NCBI GenBank assembly: GCA_029379385.1 | Contig: CM055612.1 | Span: forward strand, 17,174,001-17,238,000 | Source: Quillaja saponaria | Lineage: Eukaryota > Streptophyta > Magnoliopsida > Fabales > Quillajaceae | DNA length: 64,000 nucleotides | Reading direction: 5' to 3' | Notes under the pieces: model-generated | The model's input: only the letters and a program-made list of their open reading frames with translations | Told to the model about the DNA's origin: nothing | Databases searched by the model: none | In this document: in pieces, positions 10,755 through 23,585 of the stretch | How the letters are laid out: every line of letters starts with the position of its first letter | Numbering within the stretch: the stretch's first letter is position 1 | Made by a program: the position numbers and the translations under genes

Positions 10755-12036
10755 TTAAGGATAAGCCTCAATAATGGACGCCAAACCAGATATGGGAGTT
10801 ATCTTGTAGTTTCTGAAGCCTGCCTCCAAAAAGAGCTTCTCCCATTCTTTCTCATTTCTCTCTTGTCCATTACATGCAGCCATCAAGTTCATGTCAAAAT
10901 AGAGTTTTGAAGCAGTAAGTTCACGCTCTTCTGTCTCTTCATTTATCACCATGTCTATGATAATGACCTTTCCTCCATCACGTTTGCTTGAAATAGCTTC
11001 TTTGCTGTTCCTCAGTATCTTGATGCATTCATCATCATTCCAATCATGTAAAATCCGCTGTGCGACAACAATTGTGAATCAAAATCCCTACTAATATAGT
11101 AAGAAACTTAACATAGAAGTTTTATCATAAGGAGATTCTATAAATTATTTTTAAGTATAAGTTTGTCTAACATAACATGTTTGCATGAAAAACACTGGGA
11201 ATCCACAACCGGTATATAAAAAATACAATTGGTATCAAGTAAAAAGAGGGACATATATATACCTTCAGTAGAACAGCATCAGCGGGAGGGATAGCTTGAA
11301 ACATATCACCTCCCACATAATTCAAGTTCTCACTTCCTGTCAAGTTGGCCACCACATATGGGAGGTCAAGCATAGTGTACTTTAAACGAGGGAAAGCCTC
11401 TGAAATAACCTTTGCCACAGTTCCAGTTCCACCCCCTACTTCAACTATTGAGCCCAAACTTTCAAAAATTGGCTTGCAGTCACTGAGGGCTAAGCTGATA
11501 ACTTTGGAATCTCTCTCCATAGTTTCATCAAATTGTTTTCTTGCTTCAGGATTTTGGCTAATAAAGTCCCAGAGACCCATTCCATGTACAAGCTCAAACA
11601 ATGTGTGCTCTTTACTGAGTAACCAGTTTCCCATGGAATGCCAAATACTTAGGGACTTAGGATCAAGTTTCCTCAGAACAAATGATGAAAACCAAGGGTC
11701 TTTGTCCTTGAGGAGGAGCTTAGATGGAGGAGTCAGTACATATGCTTCTTGTTGTTCTTTGCTTGCATCATGAACATGTGTTTTGGCAAAGAATCCGTCA
11801 TGAACAAGTACGCGCATTAGGCGATTCACATGACCTGTTTTAGCTGGATCAATTTGAAGCACTGAAACCAATTCAGGGAGAGTTATAGGTTGTCCATGCT
11901 TGTAGATTATGTCTGGTATGCCTAGCTGAACTGCACACTTGAGAGACATGGAGCTTATGAAGTTGAACAAGTGTTTCTACAAGTGAGTTTGAGCTTGAAA
12001 CAACTCACTTGCTTCATTCCCATGAATAGAATCCAT
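10755..12036 (-). pseudogene. Plant O-methyltransferase (COMT/isoflavone OMT type), two exons, premature stop in exon 1
   Basis: Predicted S-adenosylmethionine-dependent O-methyltransferase of phenylpropanoid, stilbene or flavonoid phenols. Exon 1 is 12036-11263 and exon 2 is 11057-10755, with GT..AG splice sites in phase 0. Full length would be 358 codons, normal for the family. Visible features are an N-terminal dimerisation region (SMSLKCAVQLGIPDII, 29-44), the SAM loop EVGGGTGT (199-206), the D(M/L)(F)QAIPPADAVLLK stretch before the intron, and LHDWND (261-266) with the catalytic His at 262. The C-terminus is typical (EWEKLF.EAGF, then ITPISGLASIIEAYP). The natural ATG at 12036-12034 opens MDSIHGNEASELFQAQTHL, then codon 20 is TAG (11979-11977), where relatives carry an aromatic residue. 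The next in-frame ATG (11949-11947, residue 30) would lose part of the dimer interface. Exon 2 also begins with Arg where relatives usually have Trp. Either a recent pseudogene or a truncated product; the rest of the frame is open. The substrate cannot be read from sequence. Confidence 0.88.
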
Positions 12037-13365
12037 AACTCTGCAGATCAATTTCCTGAAAGTCCCTAAAAACTCAACCCTGCTTTGTACAAATTTGTAG
12101 TAATCTGATATTAATTATTATTTTGTTCTTTTTGCACTGTTTCCTTTTTTAGTCGGAGCAAGTTGCTCGATCGTGCCATTAATTTAAGGACAATATATTT
12201 AGTGGATTCTTATAATGCATTGGCTTCAATTTTTTTAATGCCAGAAAGTTAATTATTTCATAAGAAAAATACAAAAGCAAGAGAGTCAATATCTGATCAC
12301 CATGGTTAGGTAGATACGCCATTAAGATGGAAGTATAATAAAAGATATGTTGAAATAATGCACTGACTTCTTGCACCATGAGTGTTTTAGAAAAGAATCC
12401 GTCAAAGCTGTGCTAACATCCCTTTTATCTACCTGCCACTATTGATAAGAAGCAAAATCTCTAAACTCCTAGAAACTCAAACCCTTTCAGATTATAGAAA
12501 AAGGAAGGAGAGGTTGATAATTTCACCTCAAAGATATTGGATATAGTCAACTTCTTCTTTTATGTATTATAACTTTCTACATTTCATCACATATAATTTA
12601 AATTCTTTAAAAAAAAATAAAAAAAATTACATATATTCTCTAGTTCCAATATGAATATTATGTCTTGACCATATTGAAAAGATGATTAGTCGAGGAGCAC
12701 GTAAACTAATCGTTTTTTACAATGAATAAATTCATTTGCTATATAATGAAGAAGATTTTGTGACAGACTAATTCCATCACAAATTCACTATTTAATGTAG
12801 CGCAAATTAATGACAAAATTAGTCTATTGCAAGACTGTGAATTTTTAATTTTGTATAATTTTAGCAAAAATTTTGTATTCCTTGTAGAAATTATAATTTA
12901 GAAGGAAAAAATAAGGATCAAAATTCTTTAAAGGAACGTAGCTACATGTATCAATAATCAGTTAATATTAATCATGAACTGTGTTAAATTTTGATATTGC
13001 ATGATCCGTGCTTCTGTAGAGCTGCTATATAATTGATTTCATTGTAATGAAGGAATATTGCTGAAGCTTGATATTACATAGGTAAACGCGCCAACTCCCG
13101 TGTAATGATTCTTGGAGACAGTAGCAAAGCCAAAAAAAAATTTATCAGCAGGTCAAAAAAGTTTCTACTCAATATAATTATTTTACCAAAGATTATTTTA
13201 TAAGAATATACATACAAACTTTTAATTTTCATCTGATATCGTTTATTATTTATAAATATTTAATCTTTTGTACTTTATTATCTTTATCCCAAACAGTTGA
13301 ATAGATAGTAAAAAATGTGTGATCCTTCACTTTTTCCTGGGTTCGAATCTCTAAGAGAGGGCATG
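12037..13365. other. Intergenic DNA upstream of the O-methyltransferase
   Basis: This is the putative promoter side of the minus-strand gene. I saw no convincing TATA box at the usual distance and no coding region. A GGGTTCGAATCTC motif at 13340-13352 resembles a pol III B box and may belong to a SINE relic split by the following MITE. Confidence 0.4.
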
Positions 13366-14252
13366 TAGAGATGGCAATGGGCTAGGTAAGGGTCGGCCAA
13401 GACCTGACCCATTGTTTACCTGTACCTATTATGGACTCTAAAAATGAGATCTATCTTAGATTTATCACTTATTTGGCATACACAGAGCCAGACCCAATAG
13501 GTCACCCATCGACCCGAATTTTTTCCTTTCTTTTTGTAAAAATCAATTTTATGAATAAAATAACATAGGCAAACAAATTTCAAAAGAAAATTTAAGTACA
13601 CAATAAAATGTTAAATTGAATAGTTGTTATCACATAAAATTGTTTTTCCTACACTATTGAAGTTGGCTTTTTACATCTATTTATTTGCTCCAATGATATT
13701 AAAACAACAATTGAGGCAATTGTAAAAACTTGGAGGATAGTTTTCATTATCAACTTATGATTATTTCAACAAATAAAACAGCATAAGATAATTATAAATA
13801 ATTTTTAATACTCATTTTTCTCATAAGATTAATAGCAATAAATTTAAAATTCTATGTATAATTATATTGCTTTACCTCCAACATCCAACAAATTAATTTT
13901 CTTCGTTACAATTTCAAAATTTTTAAATTTTAAAATGAAGTTCTCATGTCAAAACTATTAATACCAACTTATTTTCCCATTTAATAAAATTTTGAAACTT
14001 AAAATCAAAATATAGTATTACAATTATTATACATCCATTTAATCATAACAATCATGAATTCTCAAAATTAAAAAAATATATATTTTGATATTATTGAAAA
14101 TTTTATCTTAGATCTAGTGGGCCTATGGGCATTGCTCAGACTCAGTAAGTAAAATATGAAAATACCCATACCTATTAAAATTCCATTTAATACCCATTAA
14201 GATGCCCATTAGGGTCGGGCTTGACATAGATCCGGCCCAATTATCATCTCTG
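13366..14252. mobile_element. hAT-type MITE, second family (887 bp)
   Basis: The left end TAGAGATGGCAATGGGC and the right end GCCCAATTATCATCTCTG form imperfect terminal inverted repeats. Flanking 8-mers AGGGCATG (13358-13365) and AGGACATG (14253-14260) match at 7 of 8, fitting hAT insertion. There is no transposase; the interior is AT-rich. Confidence 0.75.
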
Positions 14253-14392
14253 AGGACATGGAGAATAAAACTTTCATAAGTTCCTTAGTCCCAAAGTGCT
14301 TAAATCAAATGAGAGATGTAAGAGAGGACATGAAGAATAAAACTTTCATAAGTTCCTTAGTCCCAAAGTGGGGCAATCAAATCAGAGATGGC
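14252..14392. repeat. Tandem duplication of 72 bp
   Basis: Copies start at 14252 and 14324 with GAGGACATG(G/A)AGAATAAA and run through CTTTCATAAGTTCCTTAGTC. They are near-identical. The translated short open frame here is a product of the repeat, not a gene. Confidence 0.8.
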
Positions 14393-14427
14393 AGATTAGT
14401 TGAGGTGCACACAAAGCAAAACAAAAA

Positions 14428-14435
<8 letters not shown>

Positions 14436-14468
<33 letters not shown>
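14436..14468. repeat. (TA)n microsatellite
   Basis: An uninterrupted TA dinucleotide run of roughly 16 units. Confidence 0.9.
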
Positions 14469-14472
<4 letters not shown>

Positions 14473-15257
14473 TGTTCAATTATTGATGAATTACTTATTT
14501 TCATTTAATTTTAGTTAGAACTAAACTCATTTACCTAATTATAGATAGCATAAATGGTTTAAAATTCTCAAGAATTAACATAAAACTACATATTTCATTA
14601 TCAAATAAAAAAAAGTAAATGAAATGAGAGAATCTATATTTCTTAAAATTCAAAATAAGTACTAATTCAATTTTATGTATATTATAATTTATATATTTTT
14701 GAATAATGTTATTGATTTTACATTATATTCTAATATAATAAAATATGTAATTATTTAATTAGTTTAATTTATTTTGTTAAAATCTATGGGCCAATATGTA
14801 TATTTCATAAATTCAGTGAGGTCATTTTAAAATTTTTTTTATTTGTATCTAAATAAATATTAATAAAAAAATAAATTAAAACTTTACCCCATCCAAGTCA
14901 ACAAGCTAGAGTTTTTATGGTTTTGGCCTTGTAGGTAATAATCCAATGAAGGTTCTCTAATAAAGCATCAAATTTTGTCTTTCAAGTTAATTTTCATAGG
15001 AAAATCATAAACTATGTTTCCAACAAGAGCTCTGATTCTCCCTGTTAAAACTAGATTTAACCAAACTAAGTTATCTTCCACATGGCTGATCTGCAAGGTA
15101 GTTCTTTGAATCTGTGAAAACTCTGATGATCAAGTTAGTATCTAATCAGAGTGTAAAAGCTAAAAAACTAGAAAGAGTATGAGTAAGAGGAATAACTTGC
15201 TTTACCTTTGGGGTTTCAGCCTATCTTTATATAGAATATTGTGTCTAATATTAATCA

Positions 15258-15453
15258 TGTGATAACCGTCCTAAACCGATTATGTAAAAATCGAGTTTTA
15301 AACATAATGTATAAATTAGAGTTATAAAATAAATAAATTAAATGAATAACTATACAATTAAATATATTATAACCTGATATTAAAACTTGAAATTTGAACA
15401 ATTTAGTATAAGTTTTGACTATAAAAATAAGAGCAAGTATAGATAAAATAAAC

Positions 15454-15495
<42 letters not shown>

Positions 15496-18024
15496 AAACT
15501 TACTTGATTTTGATCTTGACTTTTTCATGTAATTTTATTGACAAATAAAATTAATGTATAAATACAATAAAGCAATATATATAAATAAAAGTAAGAATAA
15601 TTGTGAGTCATATATTTCTTTTGCATACTTTGACTTTACTTTTTTTTGTATTTTATTTTATACCCATTAAAATTTTTTTAAAATTTTTCTACGTTTTCTT
15701 CTCTTTGTTGCTTCCACTGCCTTATAGATTTTTTTTTTGTCCCCTGCTTCCCGAAAATTCGAGGAGGTCCTGCTTCTTTGTCTCCTGCCTTGGCCGAGGA
15801 GAACTCTTGGCAGTCAACCCTCCCCAGTCCAGCATAAGAGAGTTCAAGCTGCCTCTTTGTGACCAAACCTTGCTCTTTCTTTCCTCTGTTTTGGGGTGGT
15901 AGTGAATTTCTTGCGGGGCCATCGTCCTTGCAGATGCCTTTTTGCTTTGTTGGCCATTCATTCTTCCTTCAATTTCAGTCTTCCTGCTAGTTGTAATCTG
16001 TTCAAATTCAATTCCAAGGAAGTCATGTAGGACAGCTTTCTAAGTTCCAAGTAATTTTCAATTCCCCTCTTTTTATATTTGTGAATTTATTTTCAGTTTC
16101 CCTGTAAGATTAAAACACCATTGGCTTATATTATGGATTTGCTTTGAGTCCTTTATTTTTTTCAGTTGACGTGCATGTATGTCCAAACTAATATGAGTTC
16201 CCTAGGTGCATAGCTCTGCAAGTAACATAGTCGATGGCTTTAATGACTCTAATCAAGTTAAGCCTTAAACTAAATTGGAAATTTAAATATAGCAATATAG
16301 GAGTTGGCAAATTGTGTTAATTCTTGTAGAATATATAATGAATAGAACTTAATAAAATTGAAATCTTGGAAGTTAGGTGAACTATGTAGGAATGCAGGAC
16401 AGATTTCGTGGGTAACATAAACTTAGTATTTTGAAGGTCTTTGGGGTAGAATTAAATTGAGAGTTCAAAAGATAAAATGTAGCTTATAGTCTTAAAATGT
16501 TGTCTAAAAAATTTTGTAGGTTGGTTCCAAATATGTTGTGAGTTATAGCTGTTAGACTCCGGCTAGGTCAAGCAGGATTTATCATGCCCTGTTTTGGGTT
16601 CATGTAAGGATTTAAGTGGGTTAATGATAAAGTTTAGGAAAATTTTTATAAAAAATAAAGATAGATATATTTGTCTATTAATAAACTCAATAAACTGAAT
16701 CAGATTTCATTTTTCTTAGAAAAAGTTATGTTCAATTAACTAAGGTAAGGTCAGAGTTGTCAAAATCCTGCGTGTTGCAGAATTTGATGTAACTTCAAAC
16801 AATAAACTGTATTGATATACAAATCCAAAAATTACAAATGATGTACCTTTATAAAGCTACATGTGTCTAGTATTTTATAAATTTCACAAAACTGAATTCG
16901 GAATTTCCTAGAGAAAGATATGACCGTTAAAGTGGACACTAGTCCAAACCCCAAGTTTGGACAGTTTCAACATCTTTAATTCACTAAGTACTTTTTATCT
17001 TTTCTAATGATTTCTTCTACCCTAGGCATTGTCAAGAGATTTAAAATGTCCCTTCACTATTAACCTTATTACACAAAGTTTAATTTATATTAAATTATGT
17101 TTGTTTGATATTGGTTACTTTGTTTGACATTGATTGTGTTTGATAAGGGCCAACTCGTGAACATTTTCTAGAAAATGATTTTCATTTCCGAAAGTAAAAA
17201 TCCAAGTGCACTTAGGATACCCTGATTTAAAATCATGAGAAATTAAGATTTTGATAAATGTTTTTTTTAAATTGAGTGCTCAGCCCCGGTGGGATGGATT
17301 GTGTAGGGAGATTAATTTATTGTGCCGGCGCGTAAATGCTCGGTAGGGGGTGATAATGTTGTGCAAGGCTGGGTTACTCGTTGGCCCTTTGATTGCTTTG
17401 CATGATATTATTGCGCTGACTTAAATTGTGTTCCTGTGTGTAATATGAATTGTGAATTTGTGAAACTTATAAGGTGTACGTGTAATGTGAAATGTGATAT
17501 GAATTATGTTACATGATGTTAATATGTATATTATACGTTTGTGCTGAGTGATACTAGTACCTTTTGGGTACGATTTTTCACTCACAGAGCTTGTGACTTG
17601 CCATTTGAGTAAGGCAAGGTAACCCCAAGATCTCAGACTTGAAGTTAAAGGATGAAAATTTGCAGTCACACTAGAATCTAATTTCGAAAAATAAAATATA
17701 TGTGTCTAGTTATTTGTCTTGGTTATGATGTGGTTAGAGCGAAGCTCCTTGTTATTTTTATGTTACTGTTATGTTAAATCATGAGATTATGTATTTGTAT
17801 TTTGAGACATGTTTCGTATTGCAAGAAACCTCTGCCAAATTTTTCAGTAACTTGTTAATTGTTACAGGAAGTAAACTTTTACTGTGAACTTCGGTTTTAG
17901 AAAAGCTAGCTTTATTCTTTAGTTCGGTTATGAGTCAGGTTTGTTATTTTGTTTCGAAGTCAGGGTTACGGTGGATTGGTTATCCAATCCTCCGGCCAAT
18001 CATACCTCAGTGAGGGGTGTGATA
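15258..18024 (+). mobile_element. Solo LTR, copy B (2767 bp)
   Basis: It starts TGTGATAACC and ends GTGTGATA (a mutated TG..CA pair), and is flanked by AATCA (15253-15257) and AATCT (18025-18029), a 4-of-5 TSD. It shares a (TA)n tract about 200 bp in, a pyrimidine-rich leader-like block, a CCCCGGTGGGATGG motif (17284) and a GTACC..GGGTAC hairpin (17560) with the other copies. There is no coding sequence. An uninterrupted paralogue of the target repeat at 20658-20969 confirms both insertion boundaries. Confidence 0.8.
15456..15492. repeat. (AT)n microsatellite inside LTR B
   Basis: A dinucleotide run about 200 bp after the LTR start. Comparable runs at 62997-63025 and 56521-56547 lie in other copies, so the tract belongs to the LTR family. 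Confidence 0.85.
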
Positions 18025-18190
18025 AATCTTACAGTTATGACGACAATTACAATTATGATGAGACATGATAATGTCCGTTACAATATTAATGAGATATTAA
18101 TTATGACATTTACAGTTCAAATTAGTCCATTATAACTTGATCTGACCATGTGTAATAATTTTATTGGATTGTTATAATAATGTATTATCA

Positions 18191-20657
18191 CTAGTCCCTC
18201 AAAAAATGAGTATAAAGAGCGTTAGGACTTGAACTTGTGGTTGAATAAATTCGTATTAGAACGGGTGCTTAAAAATAAATGGACCATACACTTGTTCGTG
18301 TTTCTAGTTTGCAGGGTGCACTTTTTTTGCTAAAATTGTTTGAATTTTTTGGTGCTATCATTGATGTAATGCATTGCTCGTATGATGTTTTATCACTGGT
18401 GTGGTAATTGTATTACTGGTCTTGATGCTCTTTTGTATTCCACCTTGTAACTTACCTTATTTCACTCTTCATTATAATTACTTTACCTTATTATTCCCAT
18501 ATTTTTCAACATGAATTGAGAAGTTTGAACTTGTTATAGTAGCAGTTTATGCTTAATTTGTGCCTGTTGATAGAGACTAATATGCATTTGTATTAAACTC
18601 TACTGAATTAAATAGCATACCTTATTTTGAGCAATATGGTGAAAACCCAAGACCGTTTGCTAGTGTTGTAGCATTCTAGGTGAAGACCCAAGCTTGTTAA
18701 TGATGTTTTGGCTTTGTAGCCACTTGATTTGTCTGGATGCTTTGTATAGGCACCCGTTTTTAGCTTGTGGTGCCCACCCTAAGTGTAGCTATAGGCGTTC
18801 TAGCTGTGTGTCATCTTCTTGGACTCTCTCTCCAGATCAGGTGAAAACTTGGTACCTTCGACGATTTAGTACCCAAAAGATCCTGCTGAAAGGTTGGGAG
18901 AGCTGAAAAGCTGCTTATGCCTCTCCTTAAGGTTGGGCTATTATGCCTAGACCTTTATAGTCATGATGGGGACATATTGGATGCCACTTGTCCCAAGGAC
19001 TAACTAGCTAAAAAGCTGTATATGGGCTCTTTTGTTATGAAAGTGGGCAATAGCCTCTTCCTTGTTGAAGGTGATGAGCTCATCCTAATTTGGTGACTTC
19101 GTAAATAAATTTATAATTGAAGCTGAAAAGTGTAACTCAACAAGAAACTCGTTAAACCCGCATATGTGAAAATATTTCAATATTTTAAACAACTTATATA
19201 AACTCTTGGTTTACCGTTCATGAATTCTGACTATATAAATTTCACCTCGAGTTGTATATAGGGGAAAAAACATTTTTCTTTGCCGGTCGTTACTTGACCT
19301 TCGTATAAATTAGTTACTTGTACTAAGTTGTATAATAAATCACTTGATACATTTATTAAGCATCATATAATAAATTTAACTTGGTCGTCAGTTGACTTAA
19401 GTTTTGAGAATGTATAACAAATAATTATTTCATATTGGCCGTAGTCAAAGCCATAAACCCCTTCAAAATAAATTTCATGGTGATTAACAATAATTTATAA
19501 AGACCGATTGTTAGGCCGCAAATTTGTATTAAAAAGGCATACTAACCAAGCATATTTTATGCATAATCATATATGTTTTCCACTTATTTTTTTAATAAGG
19601 ATACTTGCATAAAATTTATAAACATGCAATTATAAAGTCTAAGGACATATTCGTAAAGTACTAAAACTAGTTAGCCATTTAAATGAAACTATATAATTCA
19701 AGGGCCTATATGTGATTTTCTAGAATCATACAGGTCATTTTTATGAGAATAAAATACCCTGCGGTCTATGTACAATTATCTTGAAATATTTAGATGATCA
19801 ACATGAAGTTAAGGATGTACTTACAAAATACAAAATACAAAATATTTTATGGTAATTCTATAAATTACTAAAGATTAGGCCACATATATAATTATACAAA
19901 GTTTTGGGCCCACATTGTAAAATTTTAAACTTATGGAACCAAAAATTTAAATATGTAAAATATTTGGGCAATTCGACTAAATATTTAAAAAATTAGGGAT
20001 TAAATGCAAACTTGGTTTAGGCTAGGTCCAGATTTTGGCCAAGCAAATGGATCTGGGTTATTATGAATTGGATTTGGGTTGTATGATTTGGATTTGGCTT
20101 GTTGGCCGAAATTCTGGTCGTCGGTTGCCATAGCGCTTGGGGGCTCATACCACCATATTTGGCTGCAATATTGGTGGCGCTTTGATTTGAACAGGGAAGC
20201 GAATGCTTTAGGTGGTTGAAAGGTAGCATCAAGTCGTCGGAAAAGGGAGAAAAATGGACTAAACAACCATTGCCGAGGACTTGACCACCGTGAGCCATGG
20301 TGGAGCGTGGGGGTGCATGTGATGTCGGATGGAGGAGTTTCTCATTGCATCTTGATCGCTGGAGAAAGGTGGTCGCTACAGGTGGTTCTTTGGCTGCATT
20401 TGGCTATTAGACATTGGAGAAAATTGGCTTGAAAGGCTACTGCCATTAATCAAAGAACGAGTCTGTTATTTTTGTGTTTTTTTGAATTTGGTTTTGGTAC
20501 AAGGATCAAAAATCCAAATCAAATGATTTTCCTACATACGGTGTTAATGTTAAACCTGGATTTAAGCAGACTGAGTTGTCTTTCACGTTGTTGAACTACA
20601 AATTTCACGTTGTTGAACTACAAAGGGGACGATCATTTAAATTTATGAAAACACAAA
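18191..20657. other. DNA between the two 312-bp repeats; no recognised gene
   Basis: If the flanking repeats are LTRs this would be the interior of a decayed element, but I find no gag, protease, integrase or reverse-transcriptase motif. Between 20000 and 20480 the base composition is more GC-rich and two overlapping short minus-strand frames exist, neither recognisable. Confidence 0.4.
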
Positions 20658-20969
20658 TGATCAAGTCAGTATCTAATCAGAGTATATAAACTGCAAAGTT
20701 ATAAAGAGTATAAGTAAGAGAAATAGCATGCTTTACCTTTGGGTTTTAGCCCATTTATATAGAATATTGCGGCAATGGGATTGTGTCACATGTCATAGTA
20801 TTAATTAGATAGTTATGACAACAGTTACATTTTTAATGGATATGATATCGTCCATTACAATATTAATGGAATAATGGAATATCTGTTGTTATAGTTATAG
20901 TTCAAATCAATTACCTCGATCCAACCACTTTTAATAGTCTTATTGGATTATTATAATCCTGTATTATCA
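20658..20969. repeat. 312-bp TG..CA repeat, copy 2 (uninterrupted)
   Basis: It begins TGATCAAGTCAGTATC and ends GTATTATCA. It is the intact counterpart of the copy split at 15258, in the same orientation. Confidence 0.65.
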
Positions 20970-23260
20970 CTCCCATTCATAGGTATTAACATACGTACAT
21001 AAATATAATTAGAACTCACGTTCCACCAACACCTCCTTTAGATCGACTATAGTAATGTTATGAATTTAAAAAGCCGCTATGAATTTCATGCTGTGAAAAG
21101 ACAGCTGTCAAAAAGTTATATAAACCACACTTGGTAAATCTTTTATAAAAATTGATGTGGGTAGTAAAAATGATGAACAAGGTGTTTAGTAAAATAAATA
21201 ATAAACAACAGTGAATGTATAAAATGAAAAAAAATAACTATCATTAATTAACGATATATTTAAGGAGAGAAATTAGATGGTTTATAAGTTAATTAAAAAT
21301 ATATTTTGTAATTTTCTAAAATTAATAAAGTAATTTTTGTATTTTTAATTTTAAAAAATCATAATTAACTTTTAAAAACATCACTTGAGTGATTTTAAAA
21401 AAATCTATATTTTTTTAAATTAATAAAAGAAGCATAAAAATAAATTTAACTAAGTAATTTTTAGATGCCGTAACTTTTTAGTTGTTATTGCTTTTTAGTA
21501 GACTTAAGAAATTGTGGAGAAGCAGAAGAAATAAAAAAGAAATGGTGGTGTTGGAAAGTCTTCTGCAAAGGGGGGGACGCTCTTTGGGTCTCGTCGTCAT
21601 AGAGATGCCAATTTTTATTTTTTTTTGCCATATACATATGAAATTACTTAGCAAGTAAACCATTTTGTGATGTTAATGATTTAATTTATTTTATTTGGTA
21701 GAATTTTAGTGATTTAATTAATTATATATGAGATTAGTTTTCAATAAATTGTCTAAAATCTCAATATTTTACAAGTTAAATATAAATATGAATAATTAGT
21801 TCTAAAATCACTTAAAGTCATGTTGATTCACATGATAGATGAAAATAGTTTTTGAATAAAAATTATCTAACGTAGTGATAATATACAAGTTAAATATAAA
21901 TAAGAATAATTAGTAAATTATTCAAAATAAATGACCTAAAATAGCTAGTGATGATTTACAAGTTAATTGGGGGCAAAAATAATAATTAATTAAATAAATC
22001 TCTGAAACTATTGATGATTTACATGATAATAGTTTTGAGTAAAAATAATTATAAACAAATCAAATATATTATAATGTTAATTGCAAATAAAAATAATTAG
22101 TAAATTAATAGTTTGGTATCTTCACAATTTTAAACAAATCACCTTATATTGAAGAAGAATTAGTAAGTGAAACGTCCATGACGATTTACTTTTTAATTAT
22201 ATATGTTTTGACTTTTTCCTGTTAATTGCAAATATAAATTATTATTTATTAAATCATTTAAACTTTGAACAAATTGTCTAATAATAATGATTTACAAGTT
22301 ATTTAAAAAATGATTGATAAAACTCTTAACAATTTATATGTTAATTACATATAAAATAATTTGCAATTAAATCATCTAAATTAGTGGCCTCATCTTCACC
22401 TATCAAAATTGAGAATGGTCTTTATATAGTTTTGGAGGCTACAATGGTCAATGGAATGTATGATTTTGTGGCTCTTCCTTATTATTGACTTTTGTTTCCT
22501 AGTTGCTTCCAACCCACCCATCTAATGGTTGGTAAGAGGTTGAGTGGCCGTTTCCTTTGCTCTATCTTTATGTCGTTTCTTTCTTTTTTGAGGAATATGC
22601 ATTTCAGTTTGAAAACAAATTAGGAACTATATTGTTTTTTTTTTTGGTTGCTTTCTCTGAATTTTCTTTGTTCATTAAAAATCTATTGAGCCCCAAAATA
22701 AACCGTAAAAGAAAAATATTCCTCTATTTTGTAATGCTAAAAACTTATGTTATAAAAAAAGATAATATTTTATTATATGAATTGAAATTACATCTACATT
22801 ACATAAAAATGATTTATTTTAATTCTTGTTATTGATCGATAAATTCTAAAATACTCTTGTTCTCAAGTTCGACATTAATAAAAATGACAAAAAAAATTAT
22901 TATTTGGCAAATCATATTTTTAAGTTGTACCACTAAAGATTCTCAATGTAAATTGTTTTTTGCATCGTAGGTTACTTATTTTATAATTTTTACTTTTTAT
23001 ACACCAAATCTGATTTATTTACATTTTGATATACTTATAAAGTACAAAAATGATATTACATTATCGCGTGTAAAAGCAAAAAAAGAAAAGAAAAAGGAAC
23101 AAGGCCAAAATTGGAAAAGCTCCGAGTAAACTGAGTTTTTTGCTTGGATATCTGGAGAAAGAGAAAGGTGAAAACGAAAAGATACTGGAGATGGTAGATG
23201 TCTTCCTATATGACTGTTTTCATCGTTGAAATAGAGATAGAAAAAGAGAAAAGTGAAAAG
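20970..23260. other. AT-rich intergenic DNA upstream of the kinase gene
   Basis: Low-complexity AT-rich DNA with no recognisable coding region. The stretch from about 23200 is richer in GA/CT repeats and probably contains the promoter and transcription start of the kinase gene. Confidence 0.45.
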
Positions 23261-23585
23261 AGAAAGGGTTTAGGAGAGAGAAAGTCTCAGCGCAAGAGCT
23301 TTGACTCTCTCTCATAATACATGGCTCATTAACGTTCACATCTTGAATTCAACTATTCACATTCTTCATCTTCCCAAACACTTTGTTTCTTGCATTAAGT
23401 GAAGTCTGCACCTTCAAATCCGTCTGGATCTTCCTTCACAACCCTGAATCCTAGATTTTTCTTGGTGGGGTTTTTTTCATCTGTTCCCTATATATCACCA
23501 TTTAGCTTAAGTTCCCCTGGTTTTTCTTCTGTTGACACTCGGGAGGCATAAAAGGAAACAAATTCTCTAGCTGCCCTTGTTGCAC

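Larger units (their letters stand above)
15127..18190. repeat. 312-bp TG..CA repeat, copy 1, split by solo LTR B
   Basis: The left part (15127-15257) begins TGATCAAGTTAGTATC. The right part (18025-18190) ends TGTATTATCA. Joined, they align end to end with the uninterrupted copy at 20658-20969. TG..CA ends with a TGAT/ATCA inverted terminus suggest the pair could be short LTRs of one element. I could not find a clean primer-binding site or matching TSD, so that remains unproven. Confidence 0.6.

Noticed and set aside
11345..11773. 142-residue plus-strand frame
   Set aside because: It is the antisense shadow of O-methyltransferase exon 1.
11950..11970. Start of the O-methyltransferase at the open frame beginning at 11970
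   Set aside because: The codon there is TTG. The family N-terminus (MDSIHGNEASELFQAQTHL) is present upstream from 12036, separated only by one stop codon, so the natural start is 12036.
13290..13360. SINE relic with B box GGGTTCGAATCTC
   Set aside because: The A box is unclear and the 3' end would have to lie beyond the MITE; too weak to annotate separately.
14258..14518. Frame with repeated KTFISSLVPK motifs
   Set aside because: It is a by-product of the 72-bp tandem duplication followed by a (TA)n run.
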